A stretch of 64,000 nucleotides of DNA, from NCBI RefSeq assembly GCF_042643265.1, contig NZ_JBHRRZ010000038.1:1-64000 (forward strand). The letters are read 5' to 3'. The translations under genes were made by a program, and so were the position numbers. The notes below the pieces were generated by a model, which was given only the letters and a program-made list of their open reading frames with translations, was not told the origin of the DNA and did no database searches. Positions 1-8,342 of the stretch are shown piece by piece. Position 1 is the stretch's first letter. The number at the start of each line of letters is the position of its first letter. This DNA is from Virgibacillus_O sediminis. Lineage in GTDB: Bacteria > Bacillota > Bacilli > Bacillales > Amphibacillaceae.

Positions 1-90
1 CTTTCATTGATTGAAACAAGTTCATCACCGCCTTTGGAAATTCTATCTTAAGAATAACATGTAAAGAAAATGAATTTTAGAAAAATGGAC

Positions 91-126
91 AAAAAATAAG
101 GCTGTCGAGAACTTTCTCGACAGCCT
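91..126 (-). terminator. Rho-independent terminator after rpiA
   Basis: A perfect 12-bp inverted repeat (99-110 with 115-126, 4-nt loop) is followed on the minus strand by a T-rich run (complement of 91-98). It lies 25 bases past the rpiA stop, so it most likely ends the hydrolase-rpiA transcript. Confidence 0.88.
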
Positions 127-151
127 GGCTGGTGTAGCCTGGATGTTCCTT

Positions 152-832
152 TTACGTTTTGGATATGACTTCTACCTTATCTTCTTTCCCTACCACGATT
201 TTATCGGCCATACCGATAAAAAGGCCTGTTTCAATGACACCGACAATGGATTTCAATTCACTATGTAATACTTCCGGGTCGGTGATCTGGCCGAATGGGC
301 AATCCAGAATATAGTTCCCATTATCTGTAATATATGTTTCTCCTTGGCTTGTCCGCAATGTCGGAGAGCATCCAAGATTAGAAATTTGTTCAGCAGTTAC
401 TTCCCATCCAAATGGCAGCACCTCGACTGGTAAAGCAAATTCACCCAGATGGGATACTAGTTTGGATCCATCAACGATGATGACCAGTTCCTTTGCTGCA
501 GCGGCTACCACTTTCTCACGGAATAATGCTCCCCCTCCACCTTTGATCAGGTGCAGATTCTCACCTACCTCATCTGCTCCGTCAATGGTAAGGTCAAGCT
601 CCTGAACCTTGGAGAAGTCTGTCAATGGCACCCCGAATTCCCTTGCCCACTCGGCAGTGGTATTGGAAGTAGGGACTCCCTGGATTTGCAGTCCTTCTTT
701 CACCTTTTCTCCAAGTTTCTTTACCATCCAGTAGACAGTGGAACCAGAGCCAAGGCCTACGGTCATACCGTCCTTGATATCATCGGCCGCTGCTTCTCCG
801 ACAAGCTTCTTTAACTGATCTGCCTCTTTCAT
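152..832 (-). CDS. rpiA: Ribose-5-phosphate isomerase A
   Basis: Cytoplasmic isomerase that interconverts ribose-5-phosphate and ribulose-5-phosphate in the non-oxidative pentose phosphate pathway. The 226-residue product has the usual RpiA length and motifs: GLGSGST near residues 26-32 (phosphate/substrate loop), DGADE near 84-88 (catalytic Asp region) and KGGGGALFREK near 97-107. The ATG start is preceded by a strong GAGGAGGAG ribosome binding site. The gene begins 30 bases after the hydrolase gene on the same strand and is followed by a strong terminator, so the two are probably co-transcribed. The assignment is firm from family motifs; nothing unusual is seen. Confidence 0.95.
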   Translation of the reverse strand: MKEADQLKKLVGEAAADDIKDGMTVGLGSGSTVYWMVKKLGEKVKEGLQIQGVPTSNTTAEWAREFGVPLTDFSKVQELDLTIDGADEVGENLHLIKGGGGALFREKVVAAAAKELVIIVDGSKLVSHLGEFALPVEVLPFGWEVTAEQISNLGCSPTLRTSQGETYITDNGNYILDCPFGQITDPEVLHSELKSIVGVIETGLFIGMADKIVVGKEDKVEVISKT

Positions 833-862
833 TCCATCTCCTCCTCTCGGGAAATGTTTTCC

Positions 863-1720
863 CTAGTCTACCTTACCATTTATCTTGCGCCATGTCTTGG
901 CAAGGCCATATGCAATCCGGCCGGCAACCTGTTTATTCCGGTCATACGAAAGATGGGCCAGAGGATTCCAACTGGTGAATAACCCGCCCGCATTGACGGC
1001 AATGTCCTCCGTAACCGCCTCCTCGAAAGCCTCATTGATTGCCTTCAGCGGAAATGCCAGCACATCATCTTTATCATAGAAATTTACCCACTCCCCTTCC
1101 AGGCTCGGATAATAGTCATAAATGGCTGGTGTGGGAATGGTGATAGGCAAGCCGAAATCAATATAGCGCAGCGTCCATAATGCCATCGGACTCCCCAAGG
1201 TATAGAACAAAGACAAGGTATGGCATCGTTCCAATGGCGACATCTCAACATCTTCTCTCGAATTGGCACTTCGGCTTCCCGGATGATGCTGAAGGTCGTA
1301 AAAGTAATTGCCCGCTACAATGGAGCCGAGACTATGGGCAATCACACATAGTGGGGCATCTGGTCCCGCTTTTTTACGAAGCCTGTTGAGCGCAGCTGCC
1401 AGTACAGCATGCACCTTATCATAATTGAGTTTCCCATTTGCCGCCGGCTGATATGCCACCGCGTCTGCTAAAAATTCTATAACAAACCGCCTTAGTCCGG
1501 TGTAATCAAGGTCGGCGCTTTCCTTAAGTCTGCCCCATAGCTCCTCTTGTTCCGGAGCAAAAACTTCAGACCAATAGACAGGCTCAAAAATGAGTTCCTG
1601 ATCAACGTGTTTTACCCCGGTAAGGCGTTCAAATTCCTGAGATACTGCTGCAATGGTGTCGCGGGCGAAATCCTTATCCGGTGTTCCTGCTCCATGTATC
1701 ACCGCTACTGCTATCCGCAA
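863..1720 (-). CDS. Alpha/beta-hydrolase-like protein, function unknown
   Basis: A 285-residue soluble protein with an alpha/beta-hydrolase look. An HGAG turn near residues 9-12 is a plausible oxyanion-hole element, and the sequence AHSLG near 128-132 gives a nucleophile elbow with Ser130. The first position of the elbow is Ala, not the commoner Gly. No signal peptide is seen, so it should act in the cytoplasm. The start is TTG with GGGGGGATTCCG just upstream; no ATG fits better. It probably shares a transcript with rpiA. Esterase/lipase-like chemistry is inferred from the fold motif only; the substrate is unknown. Confidence 0.7.
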   Translation of the reverse strand: MRIAVAVIHGAGTPDKDFARDTIAAVSQEFERLTGVKHVDQELIFEPVYWSEVFAPEQEELWGRLKESADLDYTGLRRFVIEFLADAVAYQPAANGKLNYDKVHAVLAAALNRLRKKAGPDAPLCVIAHSLGSIVAGNYFYDLQHHPGSRSANSREDVEMSPLERCHTLSLFYTLGSPMALWTLRYIDFGLPITIPTPAIYDYYPSLEGEWVNFYDKDDVLAFPLKAINEAFEEAVTEDIAVNAGGLFTSWNPLAHLSYDRNKQVAGRIAYGLAKTWRKINGKVD

Positions 1721-1852
1721 CGGAATCCCCCCATCTATGGCCGGGTTCTTATACTTAGAGCTTACTAGATGCCGGCCCAGTTTTTAAGTTATAAATTACC
1801 CATTTTCTATTTTTTTCCTTTTACTACCAACAGTATTTCTTGCCTAATCAGG

Positions 1853-1880
1853 AAAAAGGCCCACTAATGTGGACCTTTTT
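1853..1880 (-). terminator. Terminator of the opp operon
   Basis: An inverted repeat of about 12 bp (1853-1864 with 1869-1880, one G-T wobble) with A-rich and T-rich flanks lies 10 bases past the oppA stop. The A/T flanks would let it work in both directions. Confidence 0.8.
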
Positions 1881-1889
1881 CCCCATTTA

Positions 1890-3728
1890 TTATTGCACTG
1901 TCTCCGGGTTTTCTTGGGTTAAACTGATTTCCTGCGGCTCCCACCAGTCAGCTTCAATAGAGTAGTTCTGTACTCGATTGTTGACAGGCACCAATTCCGC
2001 CCGATAAAGGGTCGGAAATACAGGGATCTCCTCAACCATCAATTTCTGCCACTCACTATATACTTCTTTACGATAGTCCAAGTCAAGGGCAGCTTTGGAT
2101 GACCCTTCTTCCAGCAACCTATCATTTTCTTCGCTGGCATAACGGGAATAGTTGAACATGGCATCCCTGCCATAAAGGCCTGCAGGATCCACATCTGTAC
2201 CTACTCCCCATGCCCCTTGATAGATATCAATCTCTGGATCGTCAGCCTCTACTCTGTCGTAGAACGAATTAAATTCCAATAGACGCCCATCTAGCAATTG
2301 GACATTCAAGCCAACTTGGTTCCACGCTTGAATATAGTAATTGACAAGAGGTTCAGCAGTATCGCCGCCAGACATGGATGCAAAGTTGATCACCAGCTCT
2401 TCTCCCTCTGGTGTTTCACGCATGCCATCTCCATTAGTATCTTCATACCCAGCCTCGTCTAGGATCTGTTTTGCCATATCCGGGTCATATGTCGGTGCTT
2501 CAATGGATGGATCGTGATACTCCGCATGATATGGCGGAATCAAGGTATTGGCATTCCAGCGAAGCCCATTATAGAATTGGTTGCCAACTGCCTCATTATC
2601 AACGGCATACCACATTGCACGGCGCAAGTCCACATCTGCCATTTTTGCATTTTCATCCATAACTACCTCGCCTGCTTCTTCATCCCATTCACCCAACTTG
2701 AATCCGATGTAGGTGTAGGCACGGTCAACACGGCCCAGAAATTCAACATTTGTCAAACTTTCTTCTACATCCGGATATTGATCTGTAGGAAAGCTGTCAA
2801 CCAGGTCTACCTCACCGTTTTCCAATGCCTGTACAACGGTCTGTGGGTTTACGACTTTTACTGTTACCCCGTCCAGTTTAGGCTCGCCTTTCCAGTAATC
2901 TTCATTCGCCGTCATTGTTACTGATTCGCCCGGCACGATACTTTCCACCTTGAAGGCTCCCATACCGATAGGGTTTTCCCTCACTTCCTCAGATTCTGCC
3001 ATCTCTGCTACCGGGATGTCCTCGAATACGTGTTTCGGGAGGGCATATGGCCAGATTCCGCCTGCAAGAAGGGATGGCCCAGCTTCCAGGAAGGTGATTT
3101 GCAATGTTTTCTCATCGATTACCTCGATGCCGGAAATCTCATCAGCTTCCCCGTTATGATATTCATGCATCCCTTCTACATTTGTGAAACTGGAGTCATA
3201 ACGGATGCCTGTATAATCCGGATGGCCGATCACTTCATAAGAATAGGCCCAATCCTCGGCTGTAACCGGCTCTCCGTCATGCCAGTTCACTCCATCACGG
3301 ATGGTCAACGTGAACACCGTGCCATCATCGCTTACTTCGAAAGTAGCGGCCCCATCATTTGTATAGTTAAAACTCTCATCTATTGACAGTAATTCATCAT
3401 CGAACCAATCGATTATTTCCGCGTCATAAGCACTGGAATAAAAGGCCCAATTCAACGTCCCTTCAAACACGGTATCTGTTACCAGACCGAAATTCAGGGT
3501 CCCTCCATCAATTGCTTCTCCCCCATTAGTTGTAACGGGCTCGAAGTCTTCTATGGAATAGAGTTGGTCATCTGCCCCCTTTTTCGTGCCCTCGCCTGTA
3601 GATTCAGAACCGGAATCTCCGGCCCCTTCCGAGCTGTCCCCACCGCTCTCATTGCCGCAAGCTGCCAGCACGAGAAGCAATACTATCATAAGTGCAACTA
3701 GCCACTTGCCAACTTTTCTTTCTTCCAT
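1890..3728 (-). CDS. oppA: Oligopeptide ABC transporter substrate-binding lipoprotein
   Basis: Family 5 solute-binding protein (SBP_bac_5) that captures peptides outside the membrane and hands them to the OppBC permease. From the ATG at 3728 it is 612 residues: a lipoprotein signal with lipobox LAAC, a Gly/Ser/Glu-rich linker of about 40 residues, then a long binding domain. This start is chosen over the upstream frame opening at 3800 because an AAGGGGAGG site precedes it and the signal peptide begins there. The mature protein is strongly acidic, in keeping with a salt-exposed surface. It is the last gene of the operon, 159 bases after oppC. Nickel or another ligand cannot be excluded from sequence. 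Confidence 0.9.
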   Translation of the reverse strand: MEERKVGKWLVALMIVLLLVLAACGNESGGDSSEGAGDSGSESTGEGTKKGADDQLYSIEDFEPVTTNGGEAIDGGTLNFGLVTDTVFEGTLNWAFYSSAYDAEIIDWFDDELLSIDESFNYTNDGAATFEVSDDGTVFTLTIRDGVNWHDGEPVTAEDWAYSYEVIGHPDYTGIRYDSSFTNVEGMHEYHNGEADEISGIEVIDEKTLQITFLEAGPSLLAGGIWPYALPKHVFEDIPVAEMAESEEVRENPIGMGAFKVESIVPGESVTMTANEDYWKGEPKLDGVTVKVVNPQTVVQALENGEVDLVDSFPTDQYPDVEESLTNVEFLGRVDRAYTYIGFKLGEWDEEAGEVVMDENAKMADVDLRRAMWYAVDNEAVGNQFYNGLRWNANTLIPPYHAEYHDPSIEAPTYDPDMAKQILDEAGYEDTNGDGMRETPEGEELVINFASMSGGDTAEPLVNYYIQAWNQVGLNVQLLDGRLLEFNSFYDRVEADDPEIDIYQGAWGVGTDVDPAGLYGRDAMFNYSRYASEENDRLLEEGSSKAALDLDYRKEVYSEWQKLMVEEIPVFPTLYRAELVPVNNRVQNYSIEADWWEPQEISLTQENPETVQ

Positions 3729-3840
3729 CCTTGTAACCTCCCCTTTTAATCTTTTCCTTTGCCCGCCAGGAACCCCGGCCAGCTGTATACGCCACATCAA
3801 TACAAGGACCTATTGATGATGGCACCGATGAAAATTGACT

Positions 3841-3870
3841 GCTGCTGCCTCCAGGCGGTCACCTCCTTAA
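3841..3870 (-). promoter_or_regulatory. Near-perfect Shine-Dalgarno without a standard start codon (oppC-oppA gap)
   Basis: Reading on the minus strand, AAGGAGGTGA (complement of 3859-3868) matches the anti-SD of 16S rRNA fully, but no ATG, GTG or TTG follows at normal spacing. Only a CTG opens a frame, of about 14 codons. It may be a standby ribosome site or leader in front of oppA, or a decayed start. Confidence 0.35.
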
Positions 3871-3887
3871 AGATCTAGTATAAAAAG

Positions 3888-4796
3888 TCAGCCTCTCCGC
3901 TGTCTGGCATCCGTGGCACGTTTTAAAGCCTCTCCGACATTGCGCACCGCCAGCATCAGCAGAAGAATAAGTACAGCAGCAGGCATCCAGATCCACCATC
4001 TATATTCTAATGTCTGTGGATTGGTTGCATAGCTCAACAATGTTCCAAGGCTTGGAGTACTCTCCGGGAATCCAAAGCCTAAGAAGGAAAGCCCCGACTC
4101 CAGGCCGATATTAGCAGCAAGATTAAGTGTCATCGTGACAACAATCAAGGAGGTGATATTAGGCAACACCTGGGTGAACATGATTTTGAAATCGGATGAT
4201 CCCAATGTTTTGGAAGCCTGGGCATAATCCAATTCTTTTTCCTGCAGGGCTTTCGAGCGAATCAGCCTCGCTATCCCCATCCAGAGGAATGCCGTCATGA
4301 TCAGGGAGAAGGAGATAATGCTGTAATCCGGCACCATTGAAACAAAGACAATGACGATCATTAACATCGGCAGAATCATAAAGAAGTCCAATACCCTCAT
4401 TAGTGCATTATCGATATGGCCGCCAAAATAACCGGAAACCAATCCGTAAATGATACCGATAGCCCCACTCATCAATGTAACAAGAAAGCCGATGGAAAGG
4501 GAGTTTCTAGTACCGATGATCAATTGGCCAAATATATCGCGGCCGCCATAGTCCGTCCCCAGCCAAAACTGTTCACTGGGTGGCTCGTGAATAGCGAATA
4601 AATCAACTTTTACAATTTCATCCTGATCTAGGAACAGAGCGATCCCATAGACAAGAACCGTTATGACTACAAGAAAGATCAGGGAGGCAAGAGCCAGTTT
4701 ATCCCGTACAATCTCCCGCCAGAGGACCTGCATACCGGAAGGGCTCCTGGTGGAATCCATCTTCTCCGCTTCTGCATTCATTTTATTTGATTCCAT
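3888..4796 (-). CDS. oppC: Oligopeptide ABC transporter permease C
   Basis: Inner-membrane permease subunit of the peptide importer, 302 residues. It has a cytoplasmic N-terminus, a first transmembrane helix near residues 35-55, a long external loop, and the BPD_transp_1 core with an EAA-type coupling segment (ASKTLGSSD and following) that contacts the ATPases. The ATG at 4796 is preferred to a GTG at 4805 because that GTG lies inside the GAGGTGAG ribosome binding site. It starts 28 bases after oppB. Assignment to OppC/DppC/AppC is firm; which peptide class is carried is unknown. Confidence 0.92.
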   Translation of the reverse strand: MESNKMNAEAEKMDSTRSPSGMQVLWREIVRDKLALASLIFLVVITVLVYGIALFLDQDEIVKVDLFAIHEPPSEQFWLGTDYGGRDIFGQLIIGTRNSLSIGFLVTLMSGAIGIIYGLVSGYFGGHIDNALMRVLDFFMILPMLMIVIVFVSMVPDYSIISFSLIMTAFLWMGIARLIRSKALQEKELDYAQASKTLGSSDFKIMFTQVLPNITSLIVVTMTLNLAANIGLESGLSFLGFGFPESTPSLGTLLSYATNPQTLEYRWWIWMPAAVLILLLMLAVRNVGEALKRATDARQRRG

Positions 4797-4824
4797 TCTT
4801 CTCACCTCAGTGTCTATCTAATTC

Positions 4825-5787
4825 TTATTTGATACGTATGCGCGGATCCACGATGCTCAAGATGATGTCTGATAGCAGCGCCCCAAGAATGGAAGCGATA
4901 CCAAACAGCAGAACAACTGAAGTTACCACACTATAGTCCCTTAGGTTAATAGATTCCAAGAAAAGCTGGCCCATGCCTGGGTAACCAAAAATCTGCTCGA
5001 TAAAAACCGTGCCGCTGATTAGGCTGGTGATTTCCCAGCCGAAAAATGCGGCAATCGGCAGCAGGGAATTTCTTAAAATATGCTTATTATAAACCCTTGA
5101 TTCTGAAGCACCTTTGGCCCTAGCCGTCACGATAAAATCACGCTGCTTGGTGTCGATGATTTCACTTCGTAGATACTGAACCGTATTGACGGTGGTGATC
5201 AGTGCCAAGGACAAGCCAGGCAAAATCAAATGATAAATTCTGCTTAGGAAATAATCGAATGTCCCAGGCTCCAGTCCCGGAGCAACACTGCCACTTGTCG
5301 GAAACCAGCCCAGGTTATACCCGAATACCCAAAGCATGACAAGCGCGAAAATGAATAATGGTGTAGCAAAACCAATATACGTATAGCCTGTGATCCCTTG
5401 ATCCAGCAAAGTATCATTATATCTCCCACTTAAGATACCCAGTGGTATAGCAATTAGATATGTAAATATCAATGTCACCAGGGAAAGCCAAAAAGAGTTG
5501 ATGATCCTCTGTTCCATTAGTTCGGTCACCGGCATTTTAAAACGGAAGGATTGACCAAGATCACCCTGCACCGCACCAGCAACCCAATCACGGTATTGTA
5601 TATACCAAGGATCATTCAAACCCATTTTCTCCCTTTGTTCTTCCAGTGTAGCCCTGTCCACATTTGGATCAAGCATTCCGGTAAGAGCATCTCCCGGCAT
5701 GGCCTGAGCCATCAAAAAGACGAGCACACTCAGTATGATAATCTGCGGCATGGTGATCAACAGCCGCCTCACTATGAATTTCCACAT
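4825..5787 (-). CDS. oppB: Oligopeptide ABC transporter permease B
   Basis: First permease subunit of the OppBC heterodimer, 320 residues, with the conserved N-terminus of the family (an Arg-Arg pair followed by a long hydrophobic helix). The periplasmic-type loop carries the LGLNDPW-like segment typical of OppB/DppB, and the BPD_transp_1 domain holds an EAA-like loop near residues 220-240. It starts 7 bases after oppF and is followed closely by oppC, so the genes are translated from one message. No anomaly seen. Confidence 0.92.
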   Translation of the reverse strand: MWKFIVRRLLITMPQIIILSVLVFLMAQAMPGDALTGMLDPNVDRATLEEQREKMGLNDPWYIQYRDWVAGAVQGDLGQSFRFKMPVTELMEQRIINSFWLSLVTLIFTYLIAIPLGILSGRYNDTLLDQGITGYTYIGFATPLFIFALVMLWVFGYNLGWFPTSGSVAPGLEPGTFDYFLSRIYHLILPGLSLALITTVNTVQYLRSEIIDTKQRDFIVTARAKGASESRVYNKHILRNSLLPIAAFFGWEITSLISGTVFIEQIFGYPGMGQLFLESINLRDYSVVTSVVLLFGIASILGALLSDIILSIVDPRIRIK

Positions 5788-5794
5788 CTGCCAA

Positions 5795-6727
5795 TCACCC
5801 TCTCTCCGGCAGGGCCACCAGGTGAGATTCCGAAATCGGCTTCAACCCGTATGCCAAGCCCTCGTTGTCAAAATAATCATCGTAAGACTGCTCATATTCC
5901 CGCTTGACTTCCTGACGATATAGGAACTGCTCTTTCCGGTTCGCCGGATTGATATCGGGCATGGCGGCAATCAGACGTTTGGTATAAATGTGCTGTGGAT
6001 GGTTGAAAATATCTTCATTCGTGCCCTTTTCGACATAGCGGCCTTTGTACATGATAGCAATATCATCACACATATGCTTGACGATTCCCAAATCATGGCT
6101 GATAAATAAATAGGTGAGATTCAGTTCTTTCTGGATATCCTGCATAAAATTCAACACCTGTGCCTGGACAGACACATCCAGGGCTGATACAGGCTCATCA
6201 GCGATAATCAGTTTGGGCTTCAAGGCGATTGCTCTGGCTACTCCGATCCGCTGCCGCTGGCCCCCGGAAAATTCATGGGGGTATTTTACGATACTTTCAG
6301 GACTTAATCCCACCATTTCAAGCAGTTCTTGTACCCGTTTCTTCTCTTCCTGCCTGCCGAGCTTCTCGAAATTCCTTAAAGGCTCGGCTACAATATCAAG
6401 CACCCTTTTCCTTGGGTTCAAGGATGAATATGGATCTTGAAAAATCATCTGAATATCCTTGCGCATCCCCCTTGTCTTGCTTTTCCTTCCGGTAATATCC
6501 TTGCCTTCGAAAATAACTTGGCCTTCCGTAATATCCTCCAAACCGATGATCGCTTTACCTGTTGTTGATTTACCGGAACCGGACTCACCGACAAGGCCAT
6601 AGGTTTTTCCTTCTTCTATGGTAAAGGAGACATCATCTACTGCCTTGATATGATCCATGGTACGGTTGAAAATGCCGCCTTTGACTGGAAAATAAACTTT
6701 CAGATTCTTGACTTCAAGTAACCCCAT
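5795..6727 (-). CDS. oppF: Oligopeptide ABC transporter ATP-binding protein F
   Basis: One of the two ATPases that power the importer. From the ATG at 6727 it has 310 residues: Walker A GESGSGKST, signature FSGGQRQR, Walker B LIIADEPVSALD, and the C-terminal oligopeptide-transporter extension. This start (14-nt overlap with oppD, AAGGAGGGG upstream) is chosen over the frame opening at 6790 because homologues begin at the MGLLEVKNL-type strand. The overlap suggests translational coupling with oppD, matching the 1:1 heterodimer needed. Confidence 0.93.
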   Translation of the reverse strand: MGLLEVKNLKVYFPVKGGIFNRTMDHIKAVDDVSFTIEEGKTYGLVGESGSGKSTTGKAIIGLEDITEGQVIFEGKDITGRKSKTRGMRKDIQMIFQDPYSSLNPRKRVLDIVAEPLRNFEKLGRQEEKKRVQELLEMVGLSPESIVKYPHEFSGGQRQRIGVARAIALKPKLIIADEPVSALDVSVQAQVLNFMQDIQKELNLTYLFISHDLGIVKHMCDDIAIMYKGRYVEKGTNEDIFNHPQHIYTKRLIAAMPDINPANRKEQFLYRQEVKREYEQSYDDYFDNEGLAYGLKPISESHLVALPERG

Positions 6728-7730
6728 GGGCCTGCCCCTCCTTGCTTTCTTCCGGGAAATAGAAATGTTTATAGCATGTACAGCGTACAAAATGTCCAGG
6801 GCTCACTTCATGCAGCTCTGGACGGGGTTCATGTGCCGAGTCATCTATCCATGGAATACGCGCGGCAAAACGGCAGCCTTCTCTCGGAAGATGTTTAAGT
6901 GAGGGTACAATCCCCTGGATGACATGCAGTTTATCCTGCCCTTCTGTCGGCACCGAATTCAGCAAAGACCTAGTATACGGATGCAGCGGTCTGTCAAACA
7001 GCGTATATACATCCGCGATTTCCACCACCTGACCGGCGTACATGACAGCGACCCTGTCGGCCATTTCGGCCACGACTCCCAAGTCATGAGTAATAAGGAT
7101 GATACCGGACTGCATGTCTTCTTTTAGTTCCCTGATCAGATCCAGGATTTGCGCCTGGATGGTTACATCCAATGCAGTTGTCGGTTCGTCCGCAATCAAG
7201 AGCTCCGGCTTATTTGCAATGGCAATGGCGATCATCACCCGCTGCCTCATTCCTCCGGATAATTCATGGGGAAACTGTTGGAATACATATTCCGGCCGTG
7301 GAATCCCTACCTGGTCCAGCAGTTCAATGATTCTGCGCTTCCGCTGCCTTTGGGTCATTTCCGGCCGATGGAGAATCAAGGTCTCGGCAATCTGATCGCC
7401 TATCTCCATCAGTGGATTTAATGCCGTAAGCGGATCTTGAAAGATCATTGCCATTTCATCTCCACGCAGTTTGTTCAGTGCTCCCGGCGAGATTTCAGCA
7501 ATATTCCGATCCTTGAACATAATATTCCCTTCAATTCTCGCTCTCGTGTGCAAGCCCATAATAGAAAATGCCAAGGCACTTTTGCCTGAGCCCGATTCAC
7601 CCACAATTCCAAGCACCTCATTTTTATTCAAAGCGATGGACACATCATCCACCGCCGCATAATAGTCATCACCTATACGAAAAGATGTCTTCAAATTTTT
7701 TATATCTAATAATTTTTCTTTGTTTCCCAC
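6714..7730 (-). CDS. oppD: Oligopeptide ABC transporter ATP-binding protein D
   Basis: Partner ATPase of OppF, 338 residues from the chosen start. Walker A is GESGSGKSA, signature LSGGMRQR, Walker B LLIADEPTTALD. The C-terminal oligo_HPY region contains Cys residues (around GCRFAAR and RCTC) of the kind that bind an iron-sulfur cluster in some OppD/DppD proteins. I set the start at a GTG (7728-7730) with AAGGGGG six bases upstream; the GTG at 7757 has no ribosome binding site. It is the first gene of the operon. Confidence 0.92.
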   Translation of the reverse strand: MGNKEKLLDIKNLKTSFRIGDDYYAAVDDVSIALNKNEVLGIVGESGSGKSALAFSIMGLHTRARIEGNIMFKDRNIAEISPGALNKLRGDEMAMIFQDPLTALNPLMEIGDQIAETLILHRPEMTQRQRKRRIIELLDQVGIPRPEYVFQQFPHELSGGMRQRVMIAIAIANKPELLIADEPTTALDVTIQAQILDLIRELKEDMQSGIILITHDLGVVAEMADRVAVMYAGQVVEIADVYTLFDRPLHPYTRSLLNSVPTEGQDKLHVIQGIVPSLKHLPREGCRFAARIPWIDDSAHEPRPELHEVSPGHFVRCTCYKHFYFPEESKEGQAHGVT

Positions 7731-7774
7731 GATAATCCCCCTTAACAGAAGCTGCACCTATAATAGAAGGGTTT

Positions 7775-7789
7775 GGGGTGATTCACCCC
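7775..7789. repeat. 15-bp palindrome upstream of oppD
   Basis: GGGGTGA-T-TCACCCC is perfectly symmetric around one central base, 45 bases upstream of the oppD start codon. It could be an operator or a small hairpin in the opp leader; no known consensus is matched. Confidence 0.4.
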
Positions 7790-7924
7790 AGTCCAGACTC
7801 CGAGCCGCCAACAAAATATCCTAAGTTCGTCTGAAGACGGCAGTGCTTTTCTCTTTCCAGCCTTCCATTATTTCCTTTACAATTCACTTGTAGGTTGAAA
7901 CTTCTGATAATTGTCTGTAAAAAA

Positions 7925-8032
7925 TTAGCCTTCCCATGAGTGTTTGGTTTTCAGGGGTTGTACTACTGTCTGGTGTTTTGAAAGATTGGTTGGCAAGAGG
8001 CTGCGGAAGTGTCTGTCTTGGCTGCTGTTCAT
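7925..8032 (-). CDS. Candidate 35-residue small protein
   Basis: A short frame with ATG at 8032 and GGGGGAC five bases upstream, ending TAA at 7925. The product is hydrophilic and basic (begins MNSSQDRHF, ends KTKHSWEG), with no membrane segment. It lies in the 612-base gap between the opp operon and the acyl-CoA dehydrogenase gene, just downstream of a double palindrome (8063-8088). I do not recognise a family. Support is limited to a good ribosome binding site and position. The rest of the gap (7731-7924, 8089-8342) shows no convincing gene, only palindromes. Confidence 0.3.
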   Translation of the reverse strand: MNSSQDRHFRSLLPTNLSKHQTVVQPLKTKHSWEG

Positions 8033-8062
8033 GGCGTCCCCCGTTTCGAAAACGATGTATGG

Positions 8063-8088
8063 TAGTACAGCTGATAGTACAGCTGTAC
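8063..8088. promoter_or_regulatory. Double palindromic operator-like site
   Basis: TAGTACAGCTG occurs twice, 12 bases apart (8063-8073 and 8075-8085), and the second copy completes the perfect palindrome GTACAGCTGTAC (8077-8088). Two phased copies suggest a dimeric regulator such as a TetR or GntR protein. The site lies between divergent units: a possible small gene to the left and the acyl-CoA dehydrogenase gene at 8343 to the right. Confidence 0.45.
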
Positions 8089-8342
8089 AAGAGGATAGTG
8101 TAAAAATTACGAAGTAGAGTTGAAATATAATTTTAGTAGGTTAAGAGTAGTATAATTTAAGATTTTTGATAATGCAATATCTTTTTACAGATTCGGCGGT
8201 GCATGTTCTCTTTTACTGTCGGCTTTTGTAAGTAATCGGAACGAAGAACCGCTTGTAATTGGGAATTTATGGATGCTTTGCAGTTACAGGACTTCTCTGT
8301 TATATATCAAACTTTTTCCAGAAAAAATAGGAGGGATATAAA

